A stretch of 64,000 nt of DNA, from contig NC_091749.1 in NCBI RefSeq assembly GCF_043380555.1, positions 11,213,610 to 11,277,609 on the forward strand. Direction: 5' to 3'. This document shows, piece after piece, positions 10,928 through 22,058 of the stretch (the stretch's first letter is position 1; every line of letters starts with the position of its first letter). Below the pieces are notes generated by a model that was not told the origin of the DNA, searched no databases, and saw only the letters and a list, made by a program, of their open reading frames with translations. The translations under genes were made by a program, and so were the position numbers. This DNA comes from Nothobranchius furzeri. Its lineage: Eukaryota > Chordata > Actinopteri > Cyprinodontiformes > Nothobranchiidae.

Positions 10928-12153
10928 GGATCCGATCAATTTGTTTTTCCCTCATTTACCGTCACGGAGATGATGGCGCACTGGCTCTGGTGGTAATCAA
11001 GTTAAATTTTATCTCTTTCCAACAATTTTAACAAGAAAACAAAACAGTTAAAAGCAGGGCTTGTGTTGACCAGATAGTTCCCGTATTTGATCGTTTATTT
11101 TGACGGAGAAAGAATAGGAAAAATTACCCCGACGCATGCAGACGAACTGACATTTCATTCTATGCACATCGCAGATGTTGCTAAATCACCCAAGAAAAGA
11201 TTCCCATCTGAACATCTGAGCTGCACACTGCTCAGCGCAGCTCGCTGTCAGCGCATATGTGCACAGCGAGCTGAAGTTGTGGAGATTGGCTTGGAGCGTG
11301 TCGCAGAACCAGAGCGCATGCGGGAAGGTTCCTCCCACTGAAGCGAGTATTTTCCAAACCCTGTCTCTCAGAGAGACTTGTAACTTAGAAAATGTTCCCT
11401 GATTATGAAACTTTGGCTGAATAGTGCTTGTTCCTGTCTCCAATGTGGCGACGCATCCAGGAGCCATCTGAGGAGAATCCCAGAATCTTACATCCTCTTC
11501 AGCTCAGGAAGCGCCTCTGACTACGCACAAGCGTGACCCGTCAACCTGGTCTCACAGCAAGACTGGGTTGGGCCTGTTCAGGTTTACGCAGACAATCTTT
11601 ACACAGAATTGACTTACAGATATAAAATTAATTCAGTAAAATATAAAGCCTTTTATTTAAATATCCATTCATTATTTTACAAGCACAGAGAGCCGCATCA
11701 GATTCAGATCAGCGGGAAGATTCCTCCGACTGAATTCAGTCGGAGGAATCTTCCTGCATGCGCTCTGGTTCTGCGACATGCTCCAAGCCCCTCTCCACAT
11801 CTTCAGCTCGCTGTATACCTTATGTAGTACACGCTGACAGCGAGCTGCAGTGAGCAGTGTCCAGCTCAGATGTTCAGATGGGAATCTTTTCTTGAGCGAT
11901 TTAGCTACATCTGCGATGTGCGTAGAATAAAATGTCAGTTCGTCTGCATGCGTCGGGGTAATTCTTTCTATTCTTTCTCCATCAAAATAAACGGTCAAAT
12001 ATGGGAACTGTCCGGTCAACACAAGCCCTGCTTTTACCTGTTCTGTTTTCTTGTGAAAATAGATAAAATTAAACTTGATTAACACCAGAGCCAGGCGCAC
12101 TGCGCCGTTATCTCCGTCACTGTAAATGAGGGAAAAACAAAATAATCGGATCC
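10928..12153. repeat. Large inverted repeat inside the outer hAT
   Basis: Left arm about 10928-11345 and right arm about 11735-12153 are reverse complements with moderate divergence. For example, GGATCCGATC pairs with GATCGGATCC-like sequence, and the CCCCGACGCATGCAGACGAACTG block pairs with its complement near 11940-11962. Frames on opposite strands therefore look alike but are mirror images. At 11715-11754 lies a perfect 40-bp palindrome centred on GAATTC at 11732-11737. Confidence 0.82.
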
Positions 12154-12797
12154 TTTTCTGACCTTCCCCACCCACAAAGTTTAATTACAACAACCAAACG
12201 TGACAGAGCCTGAATTTGTATTCTGAACAGTCTAAACATGTTTTTAAAAGAAATGTATGACAAACGTGGCACCTGCTCAGTAAAACCACCAACAGGGTGA
12301 AAAATATCAAAATATTGTAGGCAGAGACGGGCTACAACTTCTGGATCCACTTTATATAAATCGTTTTATTTATTATCTTCTTATGAAAGATAAATTTGAC
12401 GCACACGAGCGACCAGTACCGGCTGCTGTCACCTGTTGTGAGCAGCGCTCTGCTGTCTGAGGGTAGGCCCTGCCCACAACGCCGCAGCTGCTGTGGCTCC
12501 CAGTGTTTTCTTTACTGTGGGAAATGGGTAATAATGGCTCTTTGATAGGAACAGGTTGCCGACCCCTGGTTTAAGTGTTTCAAATTTTTATTTTATTTTT
12601 TTCAATTTTTTTAATGAATTCGATTAAAAATAAAGGCACCCGGCCCGGCCCACAGTGGCGGCTGGCCAGTAGAGGGCGATAGGGCGCCGCCCTCCCAGTT
12701 TCCCCTGTGTTTTTAATTTTTATTTTAAAAAATAAATAAATAAAATTAACAATAATCACATATTCTAAGTTAATTGTATGTTTTGTAACAAAAATAA

Positions 12798-12863
<66 letters not shown>

Positions 12864-13181
12864 TCTCTGCCGGTCTCTGCCGATCTCTGCCGGTCTCTGC
12901 CGAGCGGTGGAGGCTGTGTGCTGTTTTTCAATCGCCCAAACAGGACGGGACCAGTTGTCCAATTGCTGACAAGAAAATCAAAGGGTAGGAATGGGAATGT
13001 ATCCAATCAGCGTCGACGTTGTTTCAGAACGTTTCAGAAGCATGATGGGCGATAGAGCTACCGCCAAGGCTTTCGTTGGTGTTCGGTAGAACTCGGAGAG
13101 TCTCGACTCCAGCACGTTTTTGGTCGTGACTCGTGACGGTCATGACGCAGACGTAGACATGGACGCCAGTGCGCCTACAAC

Positions 13182-13592
13182 ATGGATACCGGATCTCAGC
13201 AGCCACTGAATTCAGTTCGGTCTCTTCTCCAGTATCCGTTCGAGAGGAGAACTATGGTGGAAAAACTTAATGTCAAAGAGCTTGGACCAGATCAGCCCGA
13301 CGTAAAGATAAGCCAGCAGGACAAGGAGAAGGGTAAACTGTACACACGACGCTTCTCCCAAAATTGGTACACCAGGAAGCAGTGGCTAGCTGGATGCAAT
13401 CACACTAATGCGTTATTTTGCTTTCTGTGTTTGTTTTTCAAAACAGCTGGGATCCACAGAAGGTGGATGTGGAACTTGTGTCTCATTGGGGACTCCATTC
13501 ATTCTCTGACTGAGGAATGCAGCGCATCAGTGCAGCAGCCAACAAACGGAGGACGTTTGGCCAGGGAGAACAGTAGCTGGGTGCAGAGGTAA
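13182..13592 (+). pseudogene. hAT transposase N-terminal exon (TTF-type zinc finger)
   Basis: The frame contains YTRKQWLAGC and LFCFLCLFF, matching the TTF-type zinc finger found at the N-terminus of many hAT/ZMYM-like transposases, where the finger precedes the RNase H-like core. An acidic/basic linker with DQPDVKISQQDKEKGK comes first. The core that should follow is missing from this copy. The 3' side (VQR/GTAAGC near 13590) has a donor-like sequence, so it could be a spliced exon. Confidence 0.7.
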
Positions 13593-13831
13593 GCTGTACA
13601 TTACATTTCTGTAAACAAGACAATCGGAATCAGAAATCCTTGGTTGTCCCACAAACCGGGACATTTGTTTAATAACATGTACATTGTTTAATGAGCAATA
13701 ACTGTAAAAACTAATTTCAACACACATACCTATTATACATATTTAATCATGTAAATGTGTATTTCAAGTAAATTTGTACATACATCAATCTGATTCCATT
13801 TTACTTGTTACACTTCTGCTGCAGCAAACAA

Positions 13832-13950
13832 ATTTCCCAGCTTTTGGGACAATAAAACATTTCTGATTCTCAATTAGATGTTTTTACCTCAAATGTAAAA
13901 ACATCTGATTGAGAATCAGAAATGTTTTAATGTCCCAAAAACTGGGAAAT
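13832..13950. repeat. Short inverted repeat inside the inner hAT
   Basis: Arms of about 55 bp flank a short loop near 13888-13896. CTGATTCTCAAT on the left pairs with ATTGAGAATCAG on the right. The arm includes a GGGACAATAAAACATTTCTG word resembling a retroposon tail, so two opposed tail copies may have formed it. Confidence 0.75.
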
Positions 13951-14040
13951 ATGACATTTGTAAGAGGATACTGATGACATTATTTCCTATGAAAGTGTTT
14001 CCTATGTACTTATCTGTTGTTTTTTTATTTATCTACTTTA

Positions 14041-14211
14041 AAGAGGACTAAGACTTTCCTGAGGAACACCATGACACAGGATGGGCTGAATGCTCTTGCC
14101 ATGCTCTCCATGGAAAAAAAGCTTGTCACAAACATTCCTGACTTCAATAAAAAGCTCATCGAGAGCTTTGCCACTCAGAAGGACAGAAGGGTAAAATTTC
14201 TGTACAAATGA
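14041..14211 (+). pseudogene. hAT transposase C-terminal (dimerisation) relic
   Basis: The frame reads LRNTMTQDGLNALAMLSMEK then DFNKKLIESFATQKDRR and a terminal FLYK before TGA. This is the usual C-terminal end of hAT transposases, where the dimerisation region ends in short helices. With the N-terminal zinc finger at 13182 it brackets a deleted catalytic core. The internal deletion explains the 2-kb size. Confidence 0.75.
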
Positions 14212-14785
14212 GGTAACACACACACACACAAATGCATCCACTTGATCTTTGTATAAAGTTGACCTTGGCACAACACTCCAGAAATATTTAACAGTGTAAA
14301 TTTCTGGCATTTTGTCTAAGTAGTGTTTACTACCATTACTGTAACAGTGACCTGCTCATAATTTTTCGTGTTCACTCAAATGTTGAAATTAAACAAAATG
14401 TTTTTGTTACTTGCCTCTTGTATTGCCTATTTACCATTTATGGTCATGTTATTTTATGTGCAATTTAATGCAGTATTTTTCAACCTTGGTCCTCAAGGCA
14501 GCTTGCCAATAGTCAGACACACCTGGATTAATCAGTTTGTCCAATGATGTAAGACAGGAAATAAAAGAGCTGTGCTTAATTCAGGAAATAGTGAAGTTGT
14601 GCACAAAGCTCAGAAAGCACAAGTTTGTTTAAAAAAAATAGCACAGCCCCACCAAAAATATTTTTCACCAGCCGCCACTGCCGGCCCGTGTCCGAGGTAA
14701 TCAAACAGTCATTGGCCCGAAGCCCGGCCGTCGGGCCGGGCCGACCCGAGGGCCTAGGGCTTCAGTGCAGGGCTCTACTTCCTAT

Positions 14786-15423
14786 CTCTGGCTCCTTCAA
14801 AGGCAGTTCGAAATCTGGGTGTTGTGATTGATGAACACCTGACCTTTAAATATCATGTTGCCTCTGTTGCTCGTACATGCCGCTTTGCGCTGTATAACAT
14901 ACGAAAGATCAGACCATACCTAACACAACATGCCACCCAGCTCCTGGTGCAATCTACTGTCATCTCCCGCCTCGATTACTGCAATGCCCTTCTAACTGGT
15001 CTTCCAGGCAGTACTGTGAGACCTCTTCAAATGGTCCAGAACGCAGCGGCGCGTCTGGTCTTCAACCAGCCAAAAAGAGCACACGTCACCCCTCTGTTCA
15101 TTAAGCTCCACTGGCTGCCGCTAGCAGCACGCATCAAATTCAAATTGCTAACACTAGCATACAAAGTCCGAGATGGTACGGCACCCATCTACCTGAATCC
15201 TCTTGCAAAGGCTTACGTCTTGGCCCGGCCGCCCCGGTCATCACAGGATCGTCGGCTAACAGTGCCTACACCACGCTCAGGACAATCCAGACTCTTCTCA
15301 TGCATCGTTCCACAAATGTGGAATGACCTTCCAAGCTCTACCAGAACAGGAGCTTCCTTTTCAATTTTCAAGAAACTCCTAAAGACCCTGCTCATCAGAG
15401 AGTATTGTAGAGAAATAGAGTGA
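14786..15423 (+). pseudogene. LINE ORF2, C-terminal part after the nested insertion
   Basis: The frame resumes with LGVVIDEHLTFKYHV and continues through ISRLDYCNALLTGLP, VQNAAARLVF, LHWLPLAARIKFKLL and the closing region with MWNDLPSSTR. These are standard blocks of the L2/CR1-type RT thumb and C-terminal domain. It ends at TGA 15421-15423. This half has no internal stop, so it looks better preserved than the 5' half. Confidence 0.85.
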
Positions 15424-15570
15424 TATAACGATCTAGAGTGGTGTTTTAATATACTGTAAGTAGATCACTTGTTATAATCAGAAGAATAGGTTGTTTTTAT
15501 CATCAGGGAGTTCATTTAACACTCTGTATTGACCTTGAGACAAGAAAAGAGAGAGTTGGGATCATTTAAG

Positions 15571-16189
15571 AATTTTATTATAAATTCTACAATCTATCAG
15601 GACTAACTCTGTGTTGTTTGGAAATGAATGTGATGTTCGATGTGTGTGTGTGTGTGTGTGTGTGCGTGTGTGTGGTTGGTTCAGACTCCTTAGGCTGACG
15701 TCATTGAATCTGGTAGTCTGATTGTTATGACTAGATATCACGAGGCTTATAAAGTGATGACATGAGCTGCTATTTTGCCGTGTACGTACCCAGTGGGGGC
15801 CTCCCAGGTAGATCAGGAAATGCCAGGTCTGAAGACCTCGGATGTGCGCTGGAGCTGGTCGAAACAGCGATCGCAGCGTTTCAAAGCCCGTCTGAAGGGT
15901 CGACCCAGGTAACAATCGGCAGCGTCAGCAGGTGCTCTTATTTTGAAAGGATGTCGTCTGGTTGTTAAACGATGAAAATCTCCAACTTCACAGTTCTTAG
16001 TTTAAAGAAGAAAACACATCTGGCCAGGCTGTGCTTCTCTTTGGGATGACGGTGAATAGAACTGAAGTCAAAATGGAACTGAACTTAAAATGGCGTTGCC
16101 TTGTTTTATATCTCTGAATTGTTGATAAGTTTTAGTAAAGCGGATTGGACACTTTAAGTCAACAAGCCAGATTCTCTTGCGGCAGCCGA
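15571..16189. other. Non-genic stretch with TG microsatellite
   Basis: A TG run lies at 15641-15674. The remainder has no recognisable domain or terminal repeat. Confidence 0.4.
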
Positions 16190-17461
16190 AGGCTCTGATT
16201 GGTTGGAGCAATGTGTCATGCGTTGGGGGGTCCCGCAGGGGTCGATCCTTGGTCCACTTTTGTTTGCCATTTATCTGCTACCTCTGGGGTCAATCTTTCG
16301 TAAACATGGCCCATCATTCCATCTGTATGCTGACGATTGCCAGATTTACTCTCCATTGTGTCAGGAGAAAGATCACTCTATTCAGTCCTTTGTCTCCTGT
16401 GTTAATGAGGTGAAGTCTTGGCTAATGTCCAACTATCTACATCTGAATGAGGGAAAGACAGAGCTCATTGTTTTTCACCCCAACAGCAGGAATGTGGATC
16501 GTTATGCTGATCTTGGCCCTCTTTCTCCATATTCAAAACCAGTTGTTACCAGTTTGGGGGTGAAACTTGATGTAGGACTTAAATTTGATGCACACATCAA
16601 TTCTGTGATCCGGTCCAGTTTCTTTCACCTGAGACGCCTTGCTAAAATCAAGCATATGCTGTCGAGAGCCCACCTGGAGCGGGTACTGCATGCCTTTGTA
16701 ATTTCTCGGCTTGACTACTGCAACTCTCTATATGCAGGGTTGTGTCAGTCAACACTGCGTCGCCTACAGGTTGTGCAGAACAGCGCTGCCAGGTTCCTGA
16801 CTGGGACCAGGAAATGGGACCACATCAGTCCAGTTCTGGCCTCCCTGCACTGGCTTCCGATTTCCTATCGCTCACAATTCAAAATACTCGTCTTTGTTTA
16901 TCATTTCTTCCAGGGTGGTGCTCCCCCCTATCTGGCCACACTCCTGAACAGACATTCCCCATCACGCGCTCTGCGCTCCTCTGACCAAGGCCTGCTCGCT
17001 GTCCCTCGGTCTAGGTGTCGTACCCGTGGGGACCGGGCTTTCTCAGTCCTAGCACCGTTACTCTGGAACCAGTTGCCACCCTCAGTTAGGCTGTCCCCTT
17101 CTCTGCCAGTCTTTAAGAATCACCTAAAAACACACCTCCTCCGCTTGGCATTTCCAGAACATGCTTGATTATGGCCCTCTATTATGTTGAATCCATTCCA
17201 CAGTTTTCATTGGTACTCTCAATCCATCCACTCAATCCAATTGTGTTTCACACATTTGTATTTTACCGGAATGTTTCATCTATCTTGTAATTTCCATTTT
17301 GTATTTTGTAATTTGTATTTTGTAATTTTAATTTCTTTTATTGTTGATTTATTCAGTATAATTACTTACAACTGTACCATGTTCAGCGCTTTGGGCTTCC
17401 TGACAGGGTTGCGGAAGGCGCTTTATAAATAAAGCTTTGATTGATTGATTGATTGATTGAT
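16190..17461 (+). mobile_element. 5'-truncated L2-like LINE with TTGA tail
   Basis: A single long open frame encodes the 3' half of an L2-like RT. The 3' untranslated region follows, with GGCGCTTTATAAATAAAG and an (ATTG)n tail at about 17440-17461. Severe 5' truncation with an intact 3' end is the normal outcome of target-primed reverse transcription. It is a different subfamily from the LINE at 9105. Confidence 0.88.
16203..17168 (+). pseudogene. LINE reverse transcriptase, C-terminal half
   Basis: The frame opens in RT block B (WGVPQGSILGPLLF), passes the catalytic YADD box at 16326-16337 and LHLNEGKTELIVF, then the thumb and C-terminal blocks (ISRLDYCNSLYAGL, VQNSAARFLTG, LHWLPISYRSQFKIL, LWNQLPPSVR). 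It closes at TGA 17166-17168. It is uninterrupted for about 320 residues, so it is fairly young, but the N-terminal RT fingers and endonuclease are missing. It is not a functional enzyme. Confidence 0.88.
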
Positions 17462-17800
17462 GCGTTGCCATGGGGATGAGTGTCAGTCTGTCTGTGCATG
17501 TCGTCCTGTTTACTCATTAAACACATAAATCATGACATCTTTATTTCACAGATCATTCATTTGATTATTATTGATCAACATAAGTTTTGCTTAATTTTTA
17601 ATCACAAATAAAGTACTTTGATTAAGTAAAAGCGTTGTTCTCCCTTCTTCTGGAATGTAAACAGTCTGAGGATCAGACGACCTTGGCGTTTCCTACACGG
17701 GTGTTACTGTGTACAGGGGCAGCTGTGTGGAGCTGAAAATAATGAACTTCATAACGTTACAGTATCTAACTAGCACCTTGCCTGCACCCGTCCCCCCTCT
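17462..17800. other. Non-genic stretch, nothing recognised
   Basis: AT-rich sequence between two retroposon tails. No domain or repeat was recognised. Confidence 0.4.
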
Positions 17801-17958
17801 CTACCATCCACTCCTTAGTTCCCTCCTCTCCATGACTGATGTCAATGTTGTTGTTGTTATTGTTGTTGTTAGCCTCAAGGGCAATATGTCGATTATCACT
17901 TGTAAGTCGCTTTGGACCAAAGCGTCTGCTTAATACATAAACATAAACAAACATAAAC
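17801..17958 (+). repeat. L2-type retroposon 3' tail
   Basis: It contains ACTTGTAAGTCGCTTTGGA and AAGCGTCTGCTTAATACATA followed by ATAAACA repeats. This is the well-known 3' end of fish L2-like elements. The same word occurs in reverse at 35861-35914. Confidence 0.75.
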
Positions 17959-20460
17959 ATCAACAGGTGGTCATATAATAATCAGACTGTTACCAGTCAG
18001 TCATTTTTACCTAAAGCTTTTCTGTTTTATTTATAAACAAATCCCAATTATTCTGTTTAAATGAGTATTTTCTTTATTTTTGGAGTAAAATATTCATTTC
18101 ATTTCTCAAAAATTAACATTTAGAGGTAAAAACTGTTCTTATGGTTTAAGATTACCCCACATGGCTTCCAGTATCAAATTTAATGCAATGGGGTTTACGG
18201 TCCACAGGATGGTGTTAAATCACTTTCAACTGAACCATGATCAAATCCTAAATAATATTTTTTACCTGGCCTTCATAAATAACATTTGCAGATCTTCTGA
18301 CTGAACACATTTGTTCTAATGCCATTTGAAATAACTTACTGGCTAACAGATTAAGCTAAATTTGCAATTTGTGACATTTGCAAACAATGAAAAAGAGAAG
18401 ATCTGAACAGGCTTGAGTTTCAGGTGAGTTCCCCCTGGCAGCCATAGCTAAGAGACGATTCAGATCACCTTAAAGCTGAGTCTTACTGCTGAAAATGACG
18501 TGTCAGCTCGAGTCCACATGTTGGATTTAGTTCAGGGTTAATGTTTTAAAATGATATTACCTGCAAACATGATGCCTCAACTTCAGTTTTAATCCACAGA
18601 GTTTCAGCCTTGCAAACACAAAATTAGTGAATCGTGTGTTTTATAATAGATTATATTCGTGGGACGTCTTTGAGAACCAGAGAAGTCCTTGAAAGGCCTC
18701 TGACATTTTTGAAAAGACTCTAATTCAAGGCCACCGTTTCACTCAGCCTCCAGCTGGGTATTGTGTGGCTTTTAGGCATAATTGCTCCACAATTTGAGCT
18801 CGTTTTTGGTCCTTTAACGATTGTTTCTGTGTGATTTTGATAATTTTTCAGCTTCTTTTGAACTAAGTTGGGTTCATTTAGTGACAACTTTTTTGATTTA
18901 TGCATGTCTGCGTGCATCTGTGTCCCATATTTAGTCTGTTTTGTCATTTTTCATCTGTTTTAAAAAAGATAATCACAATTTATTGTTTCCCTACGATTCT
19001 GCATGCAGCATTTGCTAATTTAGGCTATGCATCATAATTGTCTTATATTTTCAGACGTTTTAATTTATTTTATGTCTAATCATGAATAATTGTTGTACCT
19101 CTTTGGATGCAGACTTCTTTTTTTGTTGAGGCCTTTGTCTCACATTTATGGTTTGTATTTCTTCAGAATTGTCTCATTTTGGTCGTCTACACTCTCCAGA
19201 TAAATCACACTGGGTTGTTTTATTACTGTTGATGATTTCTGGAATTGTGGTTTTTTTGCAAGGATAAATTTGTTTTAGGAGTCAAATATAAGGTTAGTTT
19301 CTAAACAAAAAACACAAAAAACATGCATTAAGACTTATAAAGTAGGTAAACAGTCAATAAAAATTTTCTTACATCTTAATTGTTTAGATTTTGCAAGTAA
19401 ACTGCAAAATAAAGCAACAAATAATTATAAAATAACCGCAATGTCATTAACTGTCCACATGATGGCGCCAAACCACCATAAACTGAACCACGACCTTGAC
19501 TAGAGTGTATTTCAAAACAAATCTTTATCTATCTAACAATAAACATTTAGTTAACAACAGAGATAAATTTGTGAAGCTAGCAGTAATGTGTATCAGAAAA
19601 CAACAATAATGAACCTTTAGCTATCTTTCTGTTTTTTCTTCCTTTCTTTACTACCCTTCATCCTTTCTTCCCCTTCTCCATTCCCTCTTTTTTTGCATAC
19701 GTATATTTTACTTCTTTATTTTTTGTCTGTAAATCTTGTAGGAAAACAAAGAATACCATCTGGGGTTTGAGAAGACTTGAGATTCTTGGTGTGATTTAAA
19801 GTTTATATGTGAATTTCGGCTCCGTTCACGAAATCTCGACTGTCAACAAAGTAGGCAGACTTTCCTTCTTCACGTCAGGGGTGGAGCTTCAGGGCAGTGA
19901 GCCAAGGGCTTGGGAGGGGCCCGCCCCTGCAATCAGGCAGCCGAGAGGGAACGGCGCCTCTAACACAAACGATGGACAAGCACTTCCATAACTTGTGTTC
20001 AGAGGAAAATGAGCTTCGTTCTTCAGAAATCCTCTCATGCATTTATTTAGGGTTTATGTAGGTTGCCCCAGTCCAGATCAAGTCATGGTTCCTAAAAACT
20101 TGCAATCGACTGACTTTAGTGATGTAGTAGGTAGGGTTAGGGTAGGCTAGGTTTGGATGGTGTCATTGGTAGTGGAAGAAAGTCCTCTGCCATCTGCTGT
20201 TTGTCCGTTTTTGTTTTCAGATAGTTTGGTTGCTAGCTAGCACGCTAGCCACTAGTTGTTAGCTCGAGGTGCGTAACCTCTCCTGAACAGATTTTGACAT
20301 GTTCTTGTTCCTTATAGTGCCTTGAACACAAACCACACTAATCTTCAAAGAAGCTTGGAAGCAGGATAAACGTCAAAAAGGCACTGAAGATATGACTTAT
20401 TATCATCTAGTGTTGAGAGCTCGTAAGAATCCGCCTCGTCACGCTGCCATCTTGGCCCTC
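17959..20460. other. Long non-genic stretch
   Basis: No gene was recognised in about 2.5 kb. Two short passages resemble each other (about 18180-18240 and 19440-19495: CACAGGATGG/CACATGATGG followed by AACTGAACCA), suggesting an old local duplication or a repeat pair. The sequence is AT-rich and unique-looking otherwise. Confidence 0.4.
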
Positions 20461-20465
20461 CTCTC

Positions 20466-20755
20466 AGACGGAGAACACCGGTCTGAACCCTGAAACTCCA
20501 GAGCTGAAAATAAGTCCCACTCCAGCCCTGACCTCAAACACGACTCCAGCATGACTCCAGTAGCCGAACAGGTTTCTAAGAACGGAACACTGAATGTCTC
20601 CACGGTGCCGGAGGGCGTTTTGCTCTGAATCTGGGTCGTGGTCGCTGTGACTTTGGTGGTTTCTGTGGTTCTGATTGGGTTCTACGTAGTTAAACGTCAG
20701 AAATGGACACAGCCCCCTGCTGCTCCTGCAGAGGACACGACCTGATGTTAAAACA
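20466..20755 (+). pseudogene. Possible type-I membrane protein relic
   Basis: Read in two adjacent frames, this stretch encodes an extracellular stem rich in Pro/Thr/Asn (ENTGLNPETPELKISPTPAL, then NGTLNVSTVPEG). A hydrophobic segment follows (IWVVVAVTLVVSVVLIGFYV), then a basic stop-transfer sequence (KRQK) and a short Pro-rich tail ending in TGA. One frame break (near 20553) and one in-frame TGA just before the membrane segment show it is dead. The layout is that of the connecting peptide, membrane and tail exons of immunoglobulin-superfamily or MHC-like receptors. The exact family cannot be named by eye. Confidence 0.35.
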
Positions 20756-21099
20756 GGACCAGAAACACAGAGGAACCGGTGATCAGGAAGTCAACTGGAT
20801 CAAAGATTCCGATCAGAACCTCAGAACCCAAGATGAGAAACCCAGTTTTACACGAGGAAACGGTACCATACTGGTGGCTGGTTTATGTTCAGAGCGGCTC
20901 GATGCCAACAAAAACAAGTCGAACTGTCTCTCAAAACATCTGTTACTGTCATTATTATACTGACAGAATAAGAAAAAATTATATGTTATTGCTGCTTATT
21001 TAACAAATACATCTGATTAATGTCAGATTGGCTGGAATTGCTGCTTCTCTTTTATCTGTTAAATGAAAAATACAAATATTTATTTTGTAAACTTTGTTT
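20756..21099. other. Non-genic stretch after the membrane-protein relic
   Basis: Possible 3' untranslated remains of the relic. No independent feature was recognised. Confidence 0.35.
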
Positions 21100-21372
21100 T
21101 ATTCAGTACAAGCCAAAGGTTTGGACATGCCTTCTTATTCAATGTGCTGTCTTTATTATCTTGACCGTTTACATTGGGAGATTCTCACTGAAGGCATCAA
21201 ACCTATGATGTGGAGTTTAAAGGTGAAATAACTGAAAATGTGTTTTATTTTCCATTTTCTTCAGAAAAGTCACCCTTTGCTCTGATTACTGCTTTGCACG
21301 CTCTTGGCATTCTCTTGATGAGTTTCTAGAGGCAGTCACCTGAAATGGGTTTCCAACAGTCTTGAAGGACCC
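21100..21372 (+). mobile_element. Tc1/mariner-like element, one end only
   Basis: The segment matches my memory of one end of a common fish Tc1 element: CAAGCCAAAGGTTTGGACATG, then GATTCTCACTGAAGGCATCAAA, CACCCTTTGCTCTGATTACTG and TTGGCATTCTCTTGATGAG, stopping after TCCAACAGTCTTGAAGGA. The transposase centre and the opposite terminal repeat are missing, so it is a truncated relic. Confidence 0.78.
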
Positions 21373-21387
21373 TCCTCCCAACCCCAG

Positions 21388-21612
21388 AGATGCAGGTGTC
21401 TGGTTTGAACAGGTGAGCATCACAGTAAATCAGAGTGGAGCAAACTGAGCTTGAAATATTGTGGGTTTTATGCACTTTTTCTGCTCCAAAGCATGAAAGT
21501 TAATAGGTGAGATTTTATATTTTCATTTAAGAGAATTGCTGTTTTTTATTTTTGTTGTTGGCCTCTGAAGAAAGATTTAACCCGCTTTAAAATAGGAACT
21601 GGAAAGATTACA
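21388..21612 (+). repeat. Two-copy repeat 'B', second copy
   Basis: Relative of 8285-8522 in the same orientation (see that entry for shared words). The order of motifs is conserved and divergence is moderate. It abuts a TG microsatellite. Confidence 0.55.
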
Positions 21613-21643
21613 GTGTGTGTGTGTGTGTGTGTGTGTTCTGACC

Positions 21644-21707
<64 letters not shown>
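21613..21707. repeat. TG microsatellite at the outer edge of inverted arm 1
   Basis: TG runs at about 21613-21636 and 21647-21707 are separated by TTCTGACCAT. The same TTCTGACC word follows the second run, so the unit was duplicated. The opposite arm ends in a matching CA run at 45721-45830. Confidence 0.9.
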
Positions 21708-21708
<1 letters not shown>

Positions 21709-21818
21709 CTGACCGTTTGTGTTCACTAAGTCTGGAGACTGAACAGTGATGCAAAGGGGCTAGTCTCTCTAGAGAAGACCACAGCCACCTCCCTGAGCAG
21801 AACCCAGTATCCATCACT

Positions 21819-22058
21819 GTGGCAGACATCCAACAAAGAGCCTCAGGTCTGAAGAACTGGACAGCTCCAGGACCTAACATGATCCACGCCTACTGGCTTA
21901 AGAAGCTCACTGCACTCCATGAGTGCCTGGCAGCACAAATGAAGCAGCTGCTAAAGGATGGGACTCACTCTGAATGGCTAACTGACTTGGCTAATACCAA
22001 GGAGACGCCCTGTCCCCACTGCTGTTCTGCAGAGGTCAGATCCCCGTCCACCAGATAA
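21819..22058 (+). pseudogene. Non-LTR reverse transcriptase fragment (R4/Dong-like?)
   Basis: The frame reads QQRASGLKNWTAPGPNMIH, then LKKLTALHECLAAQMKQLL and THSEWL. This is the segment just N-terminal of the RT palm in a group of fish non-LTR elements. Only about 80 residues remain; the palm with its catalytic Asp residues is absent. The reverse-complement copy is at 45370-45609. The subfamily assignment is a guess. Confidence 0.55.

Larger units (their letters stand above)
12653..14680 (+). mobile_element. Inner hAT element with transposase relics
   Basis: The ends are CAGTGGCGGCTGG and its exact complement CCAGCCGCCACTG (13 bp). The flanking octamers are CCGGCCCA (12645-12652) and CCGGCCCG (14681-14688), a 7/8 match. 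The element lies in the GC-rich subterminal region of the outer hAT, so it inserted last. It carries an AT microsatellite (12801-12860), a 10-bp repeat GGTCTCTGCC in four copies (12862-12901) and pieces of a hAT transposase. Confidence 0.9.
10736..14777. mobile_element. Outer hAT element inserted in the LINE
   Basis: Terminal repeats are TAGAGCCCTGCAC at the left and the complement of the same word at the right (GTGCAGGGCTCTA; one extra T lies nearby). Octamers CTTCCTAT at 10728-10735 and 14778-14785 are identical, the 8-bp duplication expected of hAT. The ends are followed by CCCGGCCCG-rich subterminal sequence on both sides. No transposase is visible in its own 2 kb, so this is a non-autonomous element. 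It contains a large inverted repeat (10928-12153) and a second hAT. Confidence 0.9.
9105..15570 (+). mobile_element. L2/Rex-like LINE, interrupted by nested hAT elements
   Basis: The plus strand encodes the end of an endonuclease domain (PLHLSDHYF near 9150), then reverse transcriptase, then the C-terminal domain typical of L2-type LINEs. The element is 5'-truncated and carries internal stops. A hAT element at 10736-14777 splits it; the LINE resumes exactly after the duplicated octamer CTTCCTAT. The 3' untranslated part runs to about 15570, where a recognisable tail fades out. Confidence 0.82.

Noticed and set aside
11672..12175. 167-codon minus-strand frame in the outer hAT
   Set aside because: It mirrors plus-strand frames of the opposite inverted arm, shows no transposase motif and spans the 40-bp palindrome.
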